From assembly GCA_020847735.1 (NCBI GenBank), contig JADLBL010000001.1, forward strand, positions 1 to 64,000: a stretch of 64,000 nucleotides of DNA, written 5' to 3'. Shown here in pieces: positions 17,084 through 29,061 of this stretch. This DNA comes from Candidatus Eisenbacteria bacterium. Lineage in GTDB: Bacteria > Eisenbacteria > RBG-16-71-46. Made by a program: the position numbers and the translations under genes. Every line of letters starts with the position of its first letter. The first letter of the stretch is position 1. The notes below the pieces were generated by a model that did not search any database, was not told the DNA's origin, and saw only the letters and a program-made list of their open reading frames with translations.

Positions 17084-17958
17084 AGACGCACGCGCTCGAG
17101 GCGCTGCTGGTGAGGGGCTTGTTCGGCGCCAGCCGGGCGCTGCCCTGGCCGGGGGGCACGGCCGTGGGAGCGGCCGCGGGCGGGCTCGCGCGCGCGCTCG
17201 GACTGCGCCGGCGCGTCGCGGAGTCGAACCTGGCGCTCGCCTTTCCGGAGCGAACCGCGCAGGAGCGCGCCGCCATCCTCGCCGCGCACTGGCGCGAAGT
17301 GGGCCGGATCGCCGCCGAGTATGCGCGGCTGCCCGAACTGGCGCGCGCGCGCGCGGACGCCGTCGCCGAAGCGCACGGCCTCGGGCACCTCGAGGCCCTG
17401 CGCGGCCGCGGCGCGCTGCTGCTGACCGGGCACTTCGGCAACTTCGAGCTGCTCGGCGCGCACCTCGCGCGGCTCAACCCCGTGGACTTCGTGGTCAAGC
17501 CGCTCTCGAACCCGAAGGTCGAAGCGCTGGTCAACGACCTGCGCTCGCGCGCCGGCGTCGGAATCATTCCGCTCGGCGGCGGCGTGAAGCACGTCTTCAA
17601 GGCGCTGCGCGCCGGCCGCTGGGTGGCGCTGCTCGCCGATCAGGATGCCCGTCGTCACGGCGTGTTCGTGCCCTTCTTCGGCCGCCTCGCGAGCACCCCC
17701 GAGGGGCCCGCGAGGCTGTCGCTCCAGACCGGCGCGCCGATCGTCTTCGGAACGATCCGCCGGCGCGCCGACGGACGGCATCGCCTCGACGTGGACCCGC
17801 CGCACGCGAGCGCCGGCCCGCCGGACGAGGCGCACGTGCGCGCGCTCACCGCCTGGCACGCGGCACGGCTCGAACGCGAAGTGCGCGCCGCGCCGGAACA
17901 CTGGTTCTGGCTCCACCGCCGCTGGAAGACTCCACCGCCCACGCCCTCCGGGAGCTGA
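17080..17958 (+). CDS. lipid A biosynthesis acyltransferase (LpxL/HtrB family)
   Basis: The 292-residue protein has the LABLAT fold: an N-terminal hydrophobic segment, VAESNLALAFPER (RxNLxxAFPE type), the catalytic HxxxxE as HFGNFE (His118, Glu123), and VALLADQDARRHGVFVPFFGR. It transfers a secondary acyl chain to lipid A at the inner membrane. Its presence, with LPS-type glycosyltransferases at 56.8-60.7 kb, shows the cell makes lipid A. GTG start overlapping dprA by four bases. The exact substrate (LpxL or LpxM type) is not determinable. Confidence 0.9.
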   Translation: MKTHALEALLVRGLFGASRALPWPGGTAVGAAAGGLARALGLRRRVAESNLALAFPERTAQERAAILAAHWREVGRIAAEYARLPELARARADAVAEAHGLGHLEALRGRGALLLTGHFGNFELLGAHLARLNPVDFVVKPLSNPKVEALVNDLRSRAGVGIIPLGGGVKHVFKALRAGRWVALLADQDARRHGVFVPFFGRLASTPEGPARLSLQTGAPIVFGTIRRRADGRHRLDVDPPHASAGPPDEAHVRALTAWHAARLEREVRAAPEHWFWLHRRWKTPPPTPSGS

Positions 17959-17959
17959 C

Positions 17960-18418
17960 ATGCATCGTTTCGAGATCCGCGTGCGTTACGGCGACACCGA
18001 CCAGATGGGCTGGGTCTACTACGGAAACTACCTGCGCTGGTTCGAGATCGGTCGCGCCGAGATGATGCGCTCGCTCGGGCGCAGCTACCGCGAGGTCGAG
18101 GACGGCCTGGGCGTGCTGATGCCGGTGCTCGAGGCGCACTGCCGCTACTTTCACGGCGCGCGATACGACGAGCGCGTCACCCTCGAGACCGGCCTGCTCG
18201 ACCATGACCGCGCGAGCATGCGGTTCGGCTACCGTGTGCGCGGCGAGGACGGCGCGGTGTGCGCGATCGGCTGGACCTCGCACTGCTTCACGACCCGCGA
18301 GGCGAAGCTCGTGCGCCCGCCGGCGATGCTGCGCGACCTGCTGGGCGTGGCGCCGGTGGTGGACGCGGAGTTGCGCGCGCAACTCGGCGAGCCGGCGGGC
18401 GGAGGCGTCAGCTCGTGA
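17960..18418 (+). CDS. acyl-CoA thioesterase, YbgC/FadM hotdog family
   Basis: The 152-residue single hotdog domain has the signature YGDTDQMGWVYYGNYLRWFE (residues 10-29), in which the Asp of DTD is the usual catalytic residue. It probably hydrolyses acyl-CoA or acyl-ACP thioesters; adjacency to the lipid A acyltransferase (one base away) suggests an envelope lipid link. Its 3' end overlaps the convergent DUF3467 gene by 11 bases. Confidence 0.88.
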   Translation: MHRFEIRVRYGDTDQMGWVYYGNYLRWFEIGRAEMMRSLGRSYREVEDGLGVLMPVLEAHCRYFHGARYDERVTLETGLLDHDRASMRFGYRVRGEDGAVCAIGWTSHCFTTREAKLVRPPAMLRDLLGVAPVVDAELRAQLGEPAGGGVSS

Positions 18419-18713
18419 ACCCCAGTTCCTTGCCCTTGCTCGGTTCGCCCGGCAGCTTGATGGGTCCGAAGTTGTTCTCGTAGTTCCGCAGGTTCTGCTC
18501 GAGCGCCCCGAGCAGTCCCTTGGCGTGCTGCGGCGTCATGATGATGCGCGAGAACACGCGGGCCTTCGGCAGGCCGGGCAGGGCACGCGCGAAGTCGAGG
18601 ATGACCTCGGCCTGCGAGTGGGTGATGAAGACGAGGTTCGCGTAGATGCCCTCGGCCTCGCGTTCGCCGAGGCCGATCTCGAGGGGTTGGGGCTGCGGCT
18701 GCGGTGCGTCCAC
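18408..18713 (-). CDS. DUF3467 family protein
   Basis: The 101-residue soluble protein shows the DUF3467 pattern: YANLVFITHSQAEVILDFA, then a PGLPKARVFSRIIMTPQHAK core, and ending in EQNLRNYENNFGPI. The function of this family is unknown; members are small and widespread in diderms. It is one of only two minus-strand genes in the window. GTG start preceded by GGAGG at about 6 bases; a good promoter lies 45 bases upstream. It is tail-to-tail with the thioesterase gene. Confidence 0.85.
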   Translation of the reverse strand: MDAPQPQPQPLEIGLGEREAEGIYANLVFITHSQAEVILDFARALPGLPKARVFSRIIMTPQHAKGLLGALEQNLRNYENNFGPIKLPGEPSKGKELGFTS

Positions 18714-18757
18714 CGGAAGCCTCCGTGGTGGGTGGGGGTGAAATCGGACCGCGGCGG

Positions 18758-18786
18758 ACGGTAGGAAGCGCGCAGGGCGCGGTCAA
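18758..18786 (-). promoter_or_regulatory. sigma70-type promoter of the DUF3467 gene
   Basis: On the minus strand, -35 TTGACC (18786-18781) and -10 TACCGT (18763-18758) are separated by 17 bases, 44 bases before the GTG at 18713. Confidence 0.6.
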
Positions 18787-18898
18787 GCGGCCGGGGGCGT
18801 TCGCCGATAACCCCGGTGGCGGCGGCCCGCGGGAAGCCGCGGGCGCCTTCCCGTCTCCGGGATCGCGTCGCGCCGTCCCACCGACCCTCTGGGAGCCC

Positions 18899-20788
18899 AT
18901 GAATCGCAGGGATGCATCCCCGTCCGAGCGGACCGGAGCCGGCCGCTTCCCGCTGCTTCCGGCGCTCGCGCCGTTGTTCGACTGCGAGGCCGATGCGGAG
19001 GCGCTCGAACGCGTCCTGCTGGCGCTCGCCGTGCACCCGCAGGGGGCGGCAGCGTCACGGGCCTGGTGGCTGCGCTGGACGCCGGCGCACGAATCGCTCG
19101 TCGGCGCCCGCCAGGACGCCGCGGTGCCCGATGCGGAGCCGCTGGCGCAGGCGCTCGGCCGCGCCCGTCGCGCGGCGCCCGCCGATGCGTCGGGAGAGCG
19201 CCGGCTGCGCGCCTGGTCGGAGCGGCCCGAGCATCTCGAAGGTGCGCTTTCAGCGGCCTGGCGCGGAGCCGACGGAGCGCTCGGAGCCGGAGGCGATCAG
19301 CCGGGCGCCCCCTGGTGCGAAGCGCCCCGCGTCGCCGCGGTCCGCCTGCGCGTCGAATCGGCGAACGTCGGTCTGCTCGTGTTCGAGCCGGCGGAGCACG
19401 ACACCGACGAAGCCGCCGCCGCCGTCGCCGCGGCACTGGGTTCGCTCGCCGAGTCCGCCTTCGCCGCGCAGCGACGCCTGGCGGTCGCGAGGACGAGGTC
19501 GCGCCAGGCCGCGCTGCTGGGCGAGTTCGCCGCGGCGTGCGTGGCGTCCATCAACGTGGCCGAGGCATTGCACCTGCTGGCCCGGTTCGCCGCCGAAGGC
19601 GTCAGCGTGCGCGGCTCCGCCGTCTTTCTCGCCAGCGATGCCGCCACGCCGAAGCTCGAGGTCTCGCACGGCAGCGCCTCGAGCCGCGAACGCCAGGCAC
19701 TGGGCTGGCAGGAGGCGGCCGGCGAGGCGCTGGCGGGCGGCCAGCGGCGCTCGGGCGCGAAGCCCGGGGAAGCGCGGGGCGTGCCGGACGCGGTCGCGGC
19801 CGAGGTCGGCGCCTGGGCGGTCGTGCCGATCTCGGCCTACGCGCGCGGTCTCGGGGTCCTCGCCGTGTGGGACTCGCACGAAGGCGAGGGCGTGCCGAAC
19901 GGCTTTTCGGCGCACGACCTCGAGTTCCTCGCGACGCTGGCGGCGCAGGCCGGGCTGCTGCTCGCACACTCGGCGGCGATCGCCGAACTGGATCGCGCGC
20001 GCACGACGGGTCGTGAACAGGCCGCCCGGCTGCTCGATCAGGACCGCCTCGCCGGCGTGGGCGATCTCGCGGCGCGCGTCGCGCAGGAAGCGCGCAACCC
20101 GCTCGCCACGATCGCCGCGTTCGCGCGCCGTGCGCACCGCGGTCTGGAGGGCGGCGAGCCGCAGCACGAGTTCCTCGAGATCGTGGTGCGCGAGACGGAG
20201 CGGCTCGAGGCGATGCTGGCCGAGTTGCTGCGCTGGAGCGAACCGGAGCGACCGCGCCTGCGCATGCAGGCTCTGAACACGGTGGTGCAGGAAGCGCTGC
20301 GGCAAAGCGGCGAGATGCTGGTGCGCCGGCGCGTGAGGCTTCTGAAGAAGCTCGCGCCGGACCTGCCGGCGCTGCTGCTCGACGCCTCGCGGATCCGCCG
20401 CGTGATCGGGAACATCCTCGCCTACGCGCTCGAGTGCGTGCCGGCCGGCGGGCGCATCCAGGTGGAGTCGCGCCGCGCGCAGGGACACGTGCTGGTCGAG
20501 GTGGCGTTCGACGGCCAGCGCCAGGGAGGCGATCTGCTCGAGCAATTGTTCGTGCCGTTCGCGACCGGGCCCGTCGCCGGCGCGGCAGTCGGCCTGGGAA
20601 TGGCACAGCAGATCGTGCGCGAGCATGGCGGAGAGGTGCGCGTGAGGGGCGAAAGCGAGTGGAACACGGTCTTCTCGTTCACGCTTCCGGTGGCCGGGAA
20701 CGAGGACCGGCGGCGCCGGCGCGGACGCCGCTCGCTGCGCGGCGATCGGCGCCGTTCCGGGGACGATTCCGGCGCCGCCGGGGTTTGA
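18899..20788 (+). CDS. histidine-kinase-like protein with degenerate catalytic core
   Basis: The 629-residue soluble protein has no membrane helix. The N-terminal region (1-190) is unassigned; a GAF-like domain covers about 210-370; a DHp-like helical hairpin spans about 385-455; and a GHKL-like domain spans about 480-600, with a basic tail. The H-box that should read HExRNPL reads QEARNPL with Gln396 at the phospho-acceptor position. In the ATPase domain the N-box NxxxNA reads NILAYA (Asn505, Tyr509), and the DxGxG box is FDGQRQ (537-542), so ATP binding is doubtful. The PF and late GLG-type segments persist (LFVPFAT, GLGMAQQIVREHGGEV). It probably acts as a pseudokinase or signal adaptor. 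No response regulator is adjacent. Confidence 0.8.
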   Translation: MNRRDASPSERTGAGRFPLLPALAPLFDCEADAEALERVLLALAVHPQGAAASRAWWLRWTPAHESLVGARQDAAVPDAEPLAQALGRARRAAPADASGERRLRAWSERPEHLEGALSAAWRGADGALGAGGDQPGAPWCEAPRVAAVRLRVESANVGLLVFEPAEHDTDEAAAAVAAALGSLAESAFAAQRRLAVARTRSRQAALLGEFAAACVASINVAEALHLLARFAAEGVSVRGSAVFLASDAATPKLEVSHGSASSRERQALGWQEAAGEALAGGQRRSGAKPGEARGVPDAVAAEVGAWAVVPISAYARGLGVLAVWDSHEGEGVPNGFSAHDLEFLATLAAQAGLLLAHSAAIAELDRARTTGREQAARLLDQDRLAGVGDLAARVAQEARNPLATIAAFARRAHRGLEGGEPQHEFLEIVVRETERLEAMLAELLRWSEPERPRLRMQALNTVVQEALRQSGEMLVRRRVRLLKKLAPDLPALLLDASRIRRVIGNILAYALECVPAGGRIQVESRRAQGHVLVEVAFDGQRQGGDLLEQLFVPFATGPVAGAAVGLGMAQQIVREHGGEVRVRGESEWNTVFSFTLPVAGNEDRRRRRGRRSLRGDRRRSGDDSGAAGV

Positions 20789-20814
20789 CGCCTTCGCGAG
20801 GCCCATGCTAGAAA
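20785..20814 (+). promoter_or_regulatory. promoter of the tRNA-Phe/tRNA-Thr unit
   Basis: -35 TTGACG (20785-20790) and -10 TAGAAA (20809-20814) are 18 bases apart. The -35 overlaps the TGA stop (20786-20788) of the upstream kinase-like gene. Confidence 0.6.
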
Positions 20815-20857
20815 TCCGTGCCCCGAAACCACCTGCGGTGGTTCTCGGTACGACTTC

Positions 20858-20933
20858 GCCACCCTAGCTCAGTTGGTAGAGCACGTGACTGAAAATCACG
20901 GTGTCCCCAGTTCGATTCTGGGGGGTGGCACCA
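20858..20933 (+). tRNA. tRNA-Phe (GAA)
   Basis: The 76-base cloverleaf has acceptor GCCACCC paired with GGGTGGC, an AGCTCAGTTGGTAGAGC D-arm, anticodon loop CTGAAAA (GAA) and T-loop TTCGATT. The discriminator A is followed by an encoded CCA. Confidence 0.95.
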
Positions 20934-20980
20934 TGGTCCGGTGCGGCCGGCCACGCGCGGTCCCGCCGGAGCGCTGGGGA

Positions 20981-21056
20981 GCTGGTGTAGCTCAGCTGGT
21001 AGAGCACGTCACTCGTAATGACGGGGTCACCGGTTCGATTCCGGTCACCAGCTCCA
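20981..21056 (+). tRNA. tRNA-Thr (CGT)
   Basis: Acceptor GCTGGTG pairs with CACCAGC. The anticodon loop is CTCGTAA (CGT, reading ACG) and the T-arm is CCGGTTCGATTCCGG. CCA is encoded. It follows tRNA-Phe by 47 bases, so the two probably share a transcript. Confidence 0.93.
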
Positions 21057-21083
21057 TTACTCGTTCGGGATCTCGAATCGTCC

Positions 21084-21118
21084 CGCCCGTTCGGCCCCCT
21101 GCACGGCCGTTCCGGGCG
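21084..21118 (+). terminator. possible terminator hairpin after tRNA-Thr
   Basis: CGCCCG pairs with CGGGCG and an inner CGGCC with GGCCG, split by a small internal loop. A second imperfect hairpin (21123-21162) follows. Neither has a clear T-tract. Confidence 0.35.
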
Positions 21119-21216
21119 AAGCGGGCCGGTGCCGGGCGCCTCGCGGTGCCGGACACTGGCCCGTCGTCTTGATCGCTGCGCCATCGTCGAACGGAGGCCG
21201 TCTGCCGTCGTCGCTC

Positions 21217-22548
21217 ATGATCAGTGTCGCCGGTGTGCGTGGCGTGGTCGGCGAAACGCTGACCCCACCGGTGCTGAGCCGCTTCGCGGCGGCGTTCGCC
21301 CGCTCGCTCGGCGACGGGCCGGTGGTCGTCGGCCGTGACGCGCGCACCAGCGGGCCCATGGTGCTCAGCGCCGTCAGCGCGGGACTGAGCGCGGCGGGCC
21401 GCGACGTCGTGGACCTCGGGCTGGCGACGACGCCCGCGACGCAGCTGGCGGTCGAGCACCTGCGCGCGGCCGGCGGCGTGATCCTGACCGCGAGCCACAA
21501 CCCGGCGCCCTGGAACGCGCTCAAGTTCCTGTCCGCGCGCGGCGAGTTCCTGGGGCCCGGGGAAGGACGACTCGTGCGCGAGCGCTACGAGGCCGACCGC
21601 GACCTGTGGCTGGCCTGGGACCGGCTCGGCGAGGTGCGTGCGGAGCCCGGCGCGCTCGGCTGGCACCTCGAGCGCGTGCTCGGGCTCGGCTGCGTGGACG
21701 TGGCGGCGATCCGCGCGCGCGCGCTGCGGGTGGTGGTGGACGGCTGCGCGAGCGTCGGCGGCGTCGCCGTCCCGGCGCTGCTCGAGCGGCTCGGCGCCAG
21801 CGTCGTGGAGCTCGACTGCGAGCCCAACGGGGCGTTCACGCGCGAGCTCGAGCCCCTGCCGGAGCACCTCGGCGCGCTCGGGCGAAGGGTGCGCGAGGAG
21901 CACGCCGATCTCGGCATCGCACTCGATCCGGACGCGGACCGGGCGGCATTCGTGGACGCGGCGGGCGTCCCGCTCGGCGAGGAGTACACGGTCGCGATCG
22001 GCACACGCGTCGTGCTCGCGCGCGAGCGCGGTCCGGTTGTGACAAACCTTTCGACGTCCCGTATGCTGGACGCCGTTTGCGACGAGGCCGGCGTGGAGCT
22101 CCATCGCACGCCCGTGGGGGAAGCGCACGTGGTTGCCGCCATGCACGCCCGCGGTGCCATCGCCGGGGGAGAGGGAAACGGCGGCATGATCCTGCCGGCT
22201 GCTCATCATGGTAGGGACGGGCTGGTGGCGATGGCGCTGCTCGCGCAGGCGATGAGCGGTGGGGCGACGATCCGTTCGCTCGCCGACTCGCTGCCGCGCT
22301 ACGTGATGGTGAAGGACAAGCTGAAGCGGCCGGACGAGCCGTGGGACCGCGCCGGCGTCCGGCTGCGCGACGCCTTCGCGGGCTGGTCGGTGGACGAGAC
22401 CGACGGCCTGCGTTTCGCGCGAGGAGCGGAATGGGTGCACGTCCGGCCGTCGGGCACCGAGCCCGTCGTGCGGGTGATTGCGGAAACGCCGTCCACGGAC
22501 GCGACTCGGACGCTGATCGGTCTCGCGCGACAGGCCCTGGCGGGCTGA
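21217..22548 (+). CDS. glmM: phosphoglucosamine/phosphohexose mutase, GlmM-like
   Basis: The 443-residue alpha-D-phosphohexomutase carries the phosphoserine loop TASHNP (Ser93), the metal-binding DPDADR (237-242), a GGEGNGG sugar-binding loop, and the phosphate-binding RPSGTEP near the C-terminus. It lies 19 bases before glmS, so conversion of glucosamine-6-phosphate to glucosamine-1-phosphate for UDP-GlcNAc synthesis is the most likely role. A GEGNGG loop is also common in phosphomannomutase/phosphoglucomutase enzymes, so specificity is not certain. A TTG at 21169 would add 16 residues; ATG 21217 fits the conserved N-terminus (SVAGVRGVVGE) better. Confidence 0.82.
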   Translation: MISVAGVRGVVGETLTPPVLSRFAAAFARSLGDGPVVVGRDARTSGPMVLSAVSAGLSAAGRDVVDLGLATTPATQLAVEHLRAAGGVILTASHNPAPWNALKFLSARGEFLGPGEGRLVRERYEADRDLWLAWDRLGEVRAEPGALGWHLERVLGLGCVDVAAIRARALRVVVDGCASVGGVAVPALLERLGASVVELDCEPNGAFTRELEPLPEHLGALGRRVREEHADLGIALDPDADRAAFVDAAGVPLGEEYTVAIGTRVVLARERGPVVTNLSTSRMLDAVCDEAGVELHRTPVGEAHVVAAMHARGAIAGGEGNGGMILPAAHHGRDGLVAMALLAQAMSGGATIRSLADSLPRYVMVKDKLKRPDEPWDRAGVRLRDAFAGWSVDETDGLRFARGAEWVHVRPSGTEPVVRVIAETPSTDATRTLIGLARQALAG

Positions 22549-22567
22549 CCCTCGGAGGATCGGGATC

Positions 22568-24400
<1,833 letters not shown>

Positions 24401-24403
24401 CGC

Positions 24404-24410
24404 GGGAGGA
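24404..24410 (+). promoter_or_regulatory. ribosome binding site fixing the ridA start
   Basis: GGGAGGA lies 7 bases before TTG 24418. It falls inside the longer frame from GTG 24397, so the TTG is the real start. Confidence 0.6.
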
Positions 24411-24417
24411 TCCGCCC

Positions 24418-24819
24418 TTGAACGCCCCGCTGAACGTCGCGAACGCACCGAAGGCCATCGGCCCCTACAGCCAGGCGCAGGTCGTGCGGTTGCACGGCGG
24501 CGGCCGGATGGTCTTCACCTCGGGCCAGATCGGGCTCGATCCGGCCTCGGGAGAACTGGTCGCGGGGGGCGTTCGCGAGCAGGCGACACGCGTCCTGCAG
24601 AACCTGTCGGCCGTGCTCGAGGGCGCGGGCCTGACGCTCGCGGACGTGGTCCGGACCACGGTGTACCTGGCGGACATGCAGGAGTTCGCGGTCATGAACG
24701 AGGTGTACGCCGCGGCGTTCGGCGCCTCGCGGCCGGCGCGGACCACCATCGCGGCCGCCGGCCTGCCGAAGGGCGCGCGGATCGAGATCGACGTGGTGGC
24801 CGTGAGCCGCGACCTGTGA
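24418..24819 (+). CDS. ridA: RidA family enamine/imine deaminase
   Basis: The 133-residue protein has the YjgF/RidA motifs: APKAIGPYSQAQ (residues 10-21), the arginine-containing ASRPARTTIAAAGLP, and IEIDVVAV at the end. It hydrolyses reactive enamines and imines made by PLP enzymes. TTG start with a strong ribosome binding site. It follows glmS by 17 bases and precedes selD by 43. Confidence 0.92.
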   Translation: MNAPLNVANAPKAIGPYSQAQVVRLHGGGRMVFTSGQIGLDPASGELVAGGVREQATRVLQNLSAVLEGAGLTLADVVRTTVYLADMQEFAVMNEVYAAAFGASRPARTTIAAAGLPKGARIEIDVVAVSRDL

Positions 24820-24862
24820 CGGAGTCGGGCGCGCGTTCCGCGCGACGACCCACGAGGAGCCT

Positions 24863-25936
24863 GTGACGCGGATCGAAGTCCCGGACGCGCGGCTCACCGC
24901 GACGGTGGCCGCCGCCGGATGTGCTGCGAAGCTCGGTCCCGGCGACCTTCGCCTGGCGCTGGGCCGGCTGAAGCAACCCCGGCGCGACCGCCGCGTGCTG
25001 GTGGACGCGTCCACCCTGGACGACGCGGGAATCTTCGCGCACGGCCGGGGGGAGGTGCTGGTCCAGACGGTGGATTTCTTCACCCCGATCGTGGACGACC
25101 CGTACGACTTCGGGCAGGTGGCGGCCGCGAACGCCCTGTCCGACATCTGGGCGATGGGCGGCCAGCCGCTCACCGCGCTCGCGCTGCTGTGCGTGCCGGA
25201 CCACGGAGTGGACTCCGAAGTGGTTGCCGCGATCCTGCAGGGCGGGCTCGACAAGGTTCACGAGGCGGGGGCGAGCGTCGTCGGCGGGCACAGCCTGCGG
25301 GATCCGGAGCTGAAGTTCGGATACGCGGTGACGGGCGTCGCGAAGCGCCGCCGGCTGCTGCTCAACAGCGGAGTCCGCCGCGGGGACCGGCTCTACCTGA
25401 CGAAGCCGCTGGGCACCGGCGTGCTGACGACCGCTCTCAAGCGCGGGCTGCTCGAAGCGCCGCTGCTGCGGCGCGTCACACGGCAGATGGCGACGCTCAA
25501 TCGCGCCGCCGCCGAGCAGGCGGTCGCCTTCGGTTCGCGCGCCGCGACCGACGTGACCGGGTTCAGCCTGCTCGGCCATGCCTCGCAGATGGCGGACGCC
25601 AGCGGCGTGACGCTGCTGCTGCGGCCGACGGCCGACTGGCTGCTGCCGCGCGTGCGCGAGTTCCTCGCGGCCGACGTGCAACCCGGAGGCCTCGCCCGCA
25701 ACCGGGATTTCTACCGGGCCCGGATCGCGCCGGGAGCGGTGCCGGACGATCTTCTGAAGGCGTTGTACGATCCGCAGACGTCCGGCGGCCTGCTCGTGGC
25801 GATGCCCGCGCGCCGGGCGGCGGCCTTCGAGTCGGCGCTTCGCCGTCGTCGCCTGTGGCACGTGGCGGCCGGCGAGGCGATCGCGCGCGAGGCGACGGCC
25901 GTGCGCCTCGACGACGGCGCTCGGGTCGTGGTGTGA
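24863..25936 (+). CDS. selD: selenide, water dikinase SelD
   Basis: The 357-residue protein carries the catalytic GCAAK (Cys20, Lys23; some SelD proteins have selenocysteine at this Cys), an ATP-binding DDAGIF and [17 protein letters not shown], then [18 protein letters not shown] and [12 protein letters not shown]. It makes selenophosphate from selenide and ATP, the selenium donor for selenocysteine. It lies three bases upstream of tRNA-Sec, so the two are very likely co-transcribed. selA and selB are not in the window. GTG start. Confidence 0.96.
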   Translation: MTRIEVPDARLTATVAAAGCAAKLGPGDLRLALGRLKQPRRDRRVLVDASTLDDAGIFAHGRGEVLVQTVDFFTPIVDDPYDFGQVAAANALSDIWAMGGQPLTALALLCVPDHGVDSEVVAAILQGGLDKVHEAGASVVGGHSLRDPELKFGYAVTGVAKRRRLLLNSGVRRGDRLYLTKPLGTGVLTTALKRGLLEAPLLRRVTRQMATLNRAAAEQAVAFGSRAATDVTGFSLLGHASQMADASGVTLLLRPTADWLLPRVREFLAADVQPGGLARNRDFYRARIAPGAVPDDLLKALYDPQTSGGLLVAMPARRAAAFESALRRRRLWHVAAGEAIAREATAVRLDDGARVVV

Positions 25937-25939
25937 AAC

Positions 25940-26034
25940 GGGAACGAATGGGATCTGGTGGTCCCCGAGGACTTCAAATCCTGCGGTCGGGCGCTTGCGT
26001 CCGAGGTGGGTTCGATTCCCACGCGTTCCCGCCA
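25940..26034 (+). tRNA. selC: tRNA-Sec (TCA)
   Basis: The 95-base tRNA has hallmarks of bacterial tRNA-Sec: anticodon TCA in loop CTTCAAA, a 6-bp D-stem (GGGATC/GGTCCC) closed by a 4-base loop, a 7-bp variable arm (TCGGGCG/CGTCCGA), T-arm GTGGGTTCGATTCCCAC, and an extended acceptor (GGGAACG paired with CGTTCCC, with an A-G mismatch at position 8). It ends GCCA. It starts three bases after the selD stop. It decodes UGA as selenocysteine with SelB and a SECIS element. Confidence 0.95.
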
Positions 26035-26052
26035 CTCTTGTTCGTTGCCGGC

Positions 26053-26588
26053 ATGGCGGTGCTGACCGCCCTCGCGTTCGCGCGGCCGGCCGCGGCTCAG
26101 GGCGTCGCGCCCGACACGGTCTCCCGGCCCGCGGCGGCCGCCGGCTCGTGGACGGAACAGCCGCGCTTCGTCATGTTGCGCTCGCTGCTGATTCCGGGCT
26201 GGGGACAGGTGCACAACCGCGCCTGGCTCAAGGCCGCCGGGGTGGCCGGCACGGAGACCTGGCTGATCTCGTCCATTCTGCGCGACCAGCGGGATCTCGA
26301 CGGGCTGCTCTCGGAGGTCGAATCGGCACGGCTCGCGCAGGACGAGGCGCGTTACGCGGCCGCCGCGAACCGCTACAATGCCCGGCTCGACACCTACGTC
26401 GGCCGCCAGTGGCTGCTTGGCGGCCTGCTCGCGTATGCGCTGGTGGACGCGTACGTGGACGCCCACTTCCGCAACTTCGACCTCGAGTTCAAGCACGACC
26501 CGGCGCTCCCCGAGCCGCTGCCCTCCGGCACCCCCGCGCCGGAAGGAGGCGGCCCGGCGCGCGGCGGGCGTTCGAGTCTCGCGCTGAG

Positions 26589-26601
<13 letters not shown>
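26053..26601 (+). CDS. exported/membrane protein, DUF5683-like
   Basis: The 182-residue protein has a signal-like start ([15 protein letters not shown]). A conserved-looking segment [20 protein letters not shown] (about residues 40-59) marks the DUF5683 type, followed by two hydrophobic stretches (about 60-75 and 118-135) and a Pro/Gly-rich tail. Function unknown. An in-frame TTG at 26038, four bases after tRNA-Sec, would add MFVAG and make a better signal peptide, so the start is uncertain. It overlaps lepA by 13 bases. Confidence 0.62.
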
Positions 26602-28409
<1,808 letters not shown>

Positions 28410-28425
28410 GGGCGAAGGGAGACCG

Positions 28426-29061
28426 ATGGCCAGGGCGAAGCAGGCGAAGTCGCAGCTTCAGGAATACGTGGAAGCGATCCTGTGGGCGGTCGCGCTCACG
28501 TTCGTGCTGAGGGCGTTCGTCATCCAGGCGTTCCGCATTCCGTCGGAATCCATGGTCAAGACGCTGCTGGTCGGCGACTTCCTGTTCGTCAACAAGTTCG
28601 AGTTCGGACCCAAGATTCCGTTCACGCACGTGCGCCTTCCCGGCCTGCGCAAGCCGAGGCGCGGGGACGTGATCGTCTTCCAGTTCCCGCCCGACCCGAC
28701 GAAGGATTACATCAAGCGCTGCATCGCCACCGAGGGCGAGACCGTCGAGGTGCGCGACAAGGTCGTGTACGTGAACGGCAGGCCGCTCGACGAGCCGTAC
28801 GCGTCGCACATCTCGCCCGACACGCTGCCCGCCTCCATGGGACCGCGCGACAACATGCCGCCCCGAACGGTCGAGCCGGGCGAGCTGTTCATGATGGGCG
28901 ACAACCGCGACAACTCCTTCGACAGCCGCTTCTGGGGCGAGGTGCCGATGGACCTGGTCCAGGGTCGCGCGATGTTCATCTACTATTCGACCGGCGGAAA
29001 CTCGTGGTGGAACTACCTGCTGGACACCCGCTTCAACCGGATGTTCCGCCCGATTCGCTGA
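28426..29061 (+). CDS. lepB: signal peptidase I
   Basis: The 211-residue protein has one N-terminal membrane helix (about residues 16-34), the catalytic serine in IPSESM (Ser42), the general-base lysine in DYIKRCIA (Lys97) and MGDNRDNSFDSR near residue 160. It removes signal peptides from secreted proteins at the inner membrane. It follows lepA directly and its stop (29059-29061) overlaps the most likely hemW start. Confidence 0.95.
   Translation: MARAKQAKSQLQEYVEAILWAVALTFVLRAFVIQAFRIPSESMVKTLLVGDFLFVNKFEFGPKIPFTHVRLPGLRKPRRGDVIVFQFPPDPTKDYIKRCIATEGETVEVRDKVVYVNGRPLDEPYASHISPDTLPASMGPRDNMPPRTVEPGELFMMGDNRDNSFDSRFWGEVPMDLVQGRAMFIYYSTGGNSWWNYLLDTRFNRMFRPIR

Noticed and set aside
22549-22567. 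glmS ribozyme or riboswitch
   Set aside because: Only 19 bases separate the two genes and they hold just the ribosome binding site.
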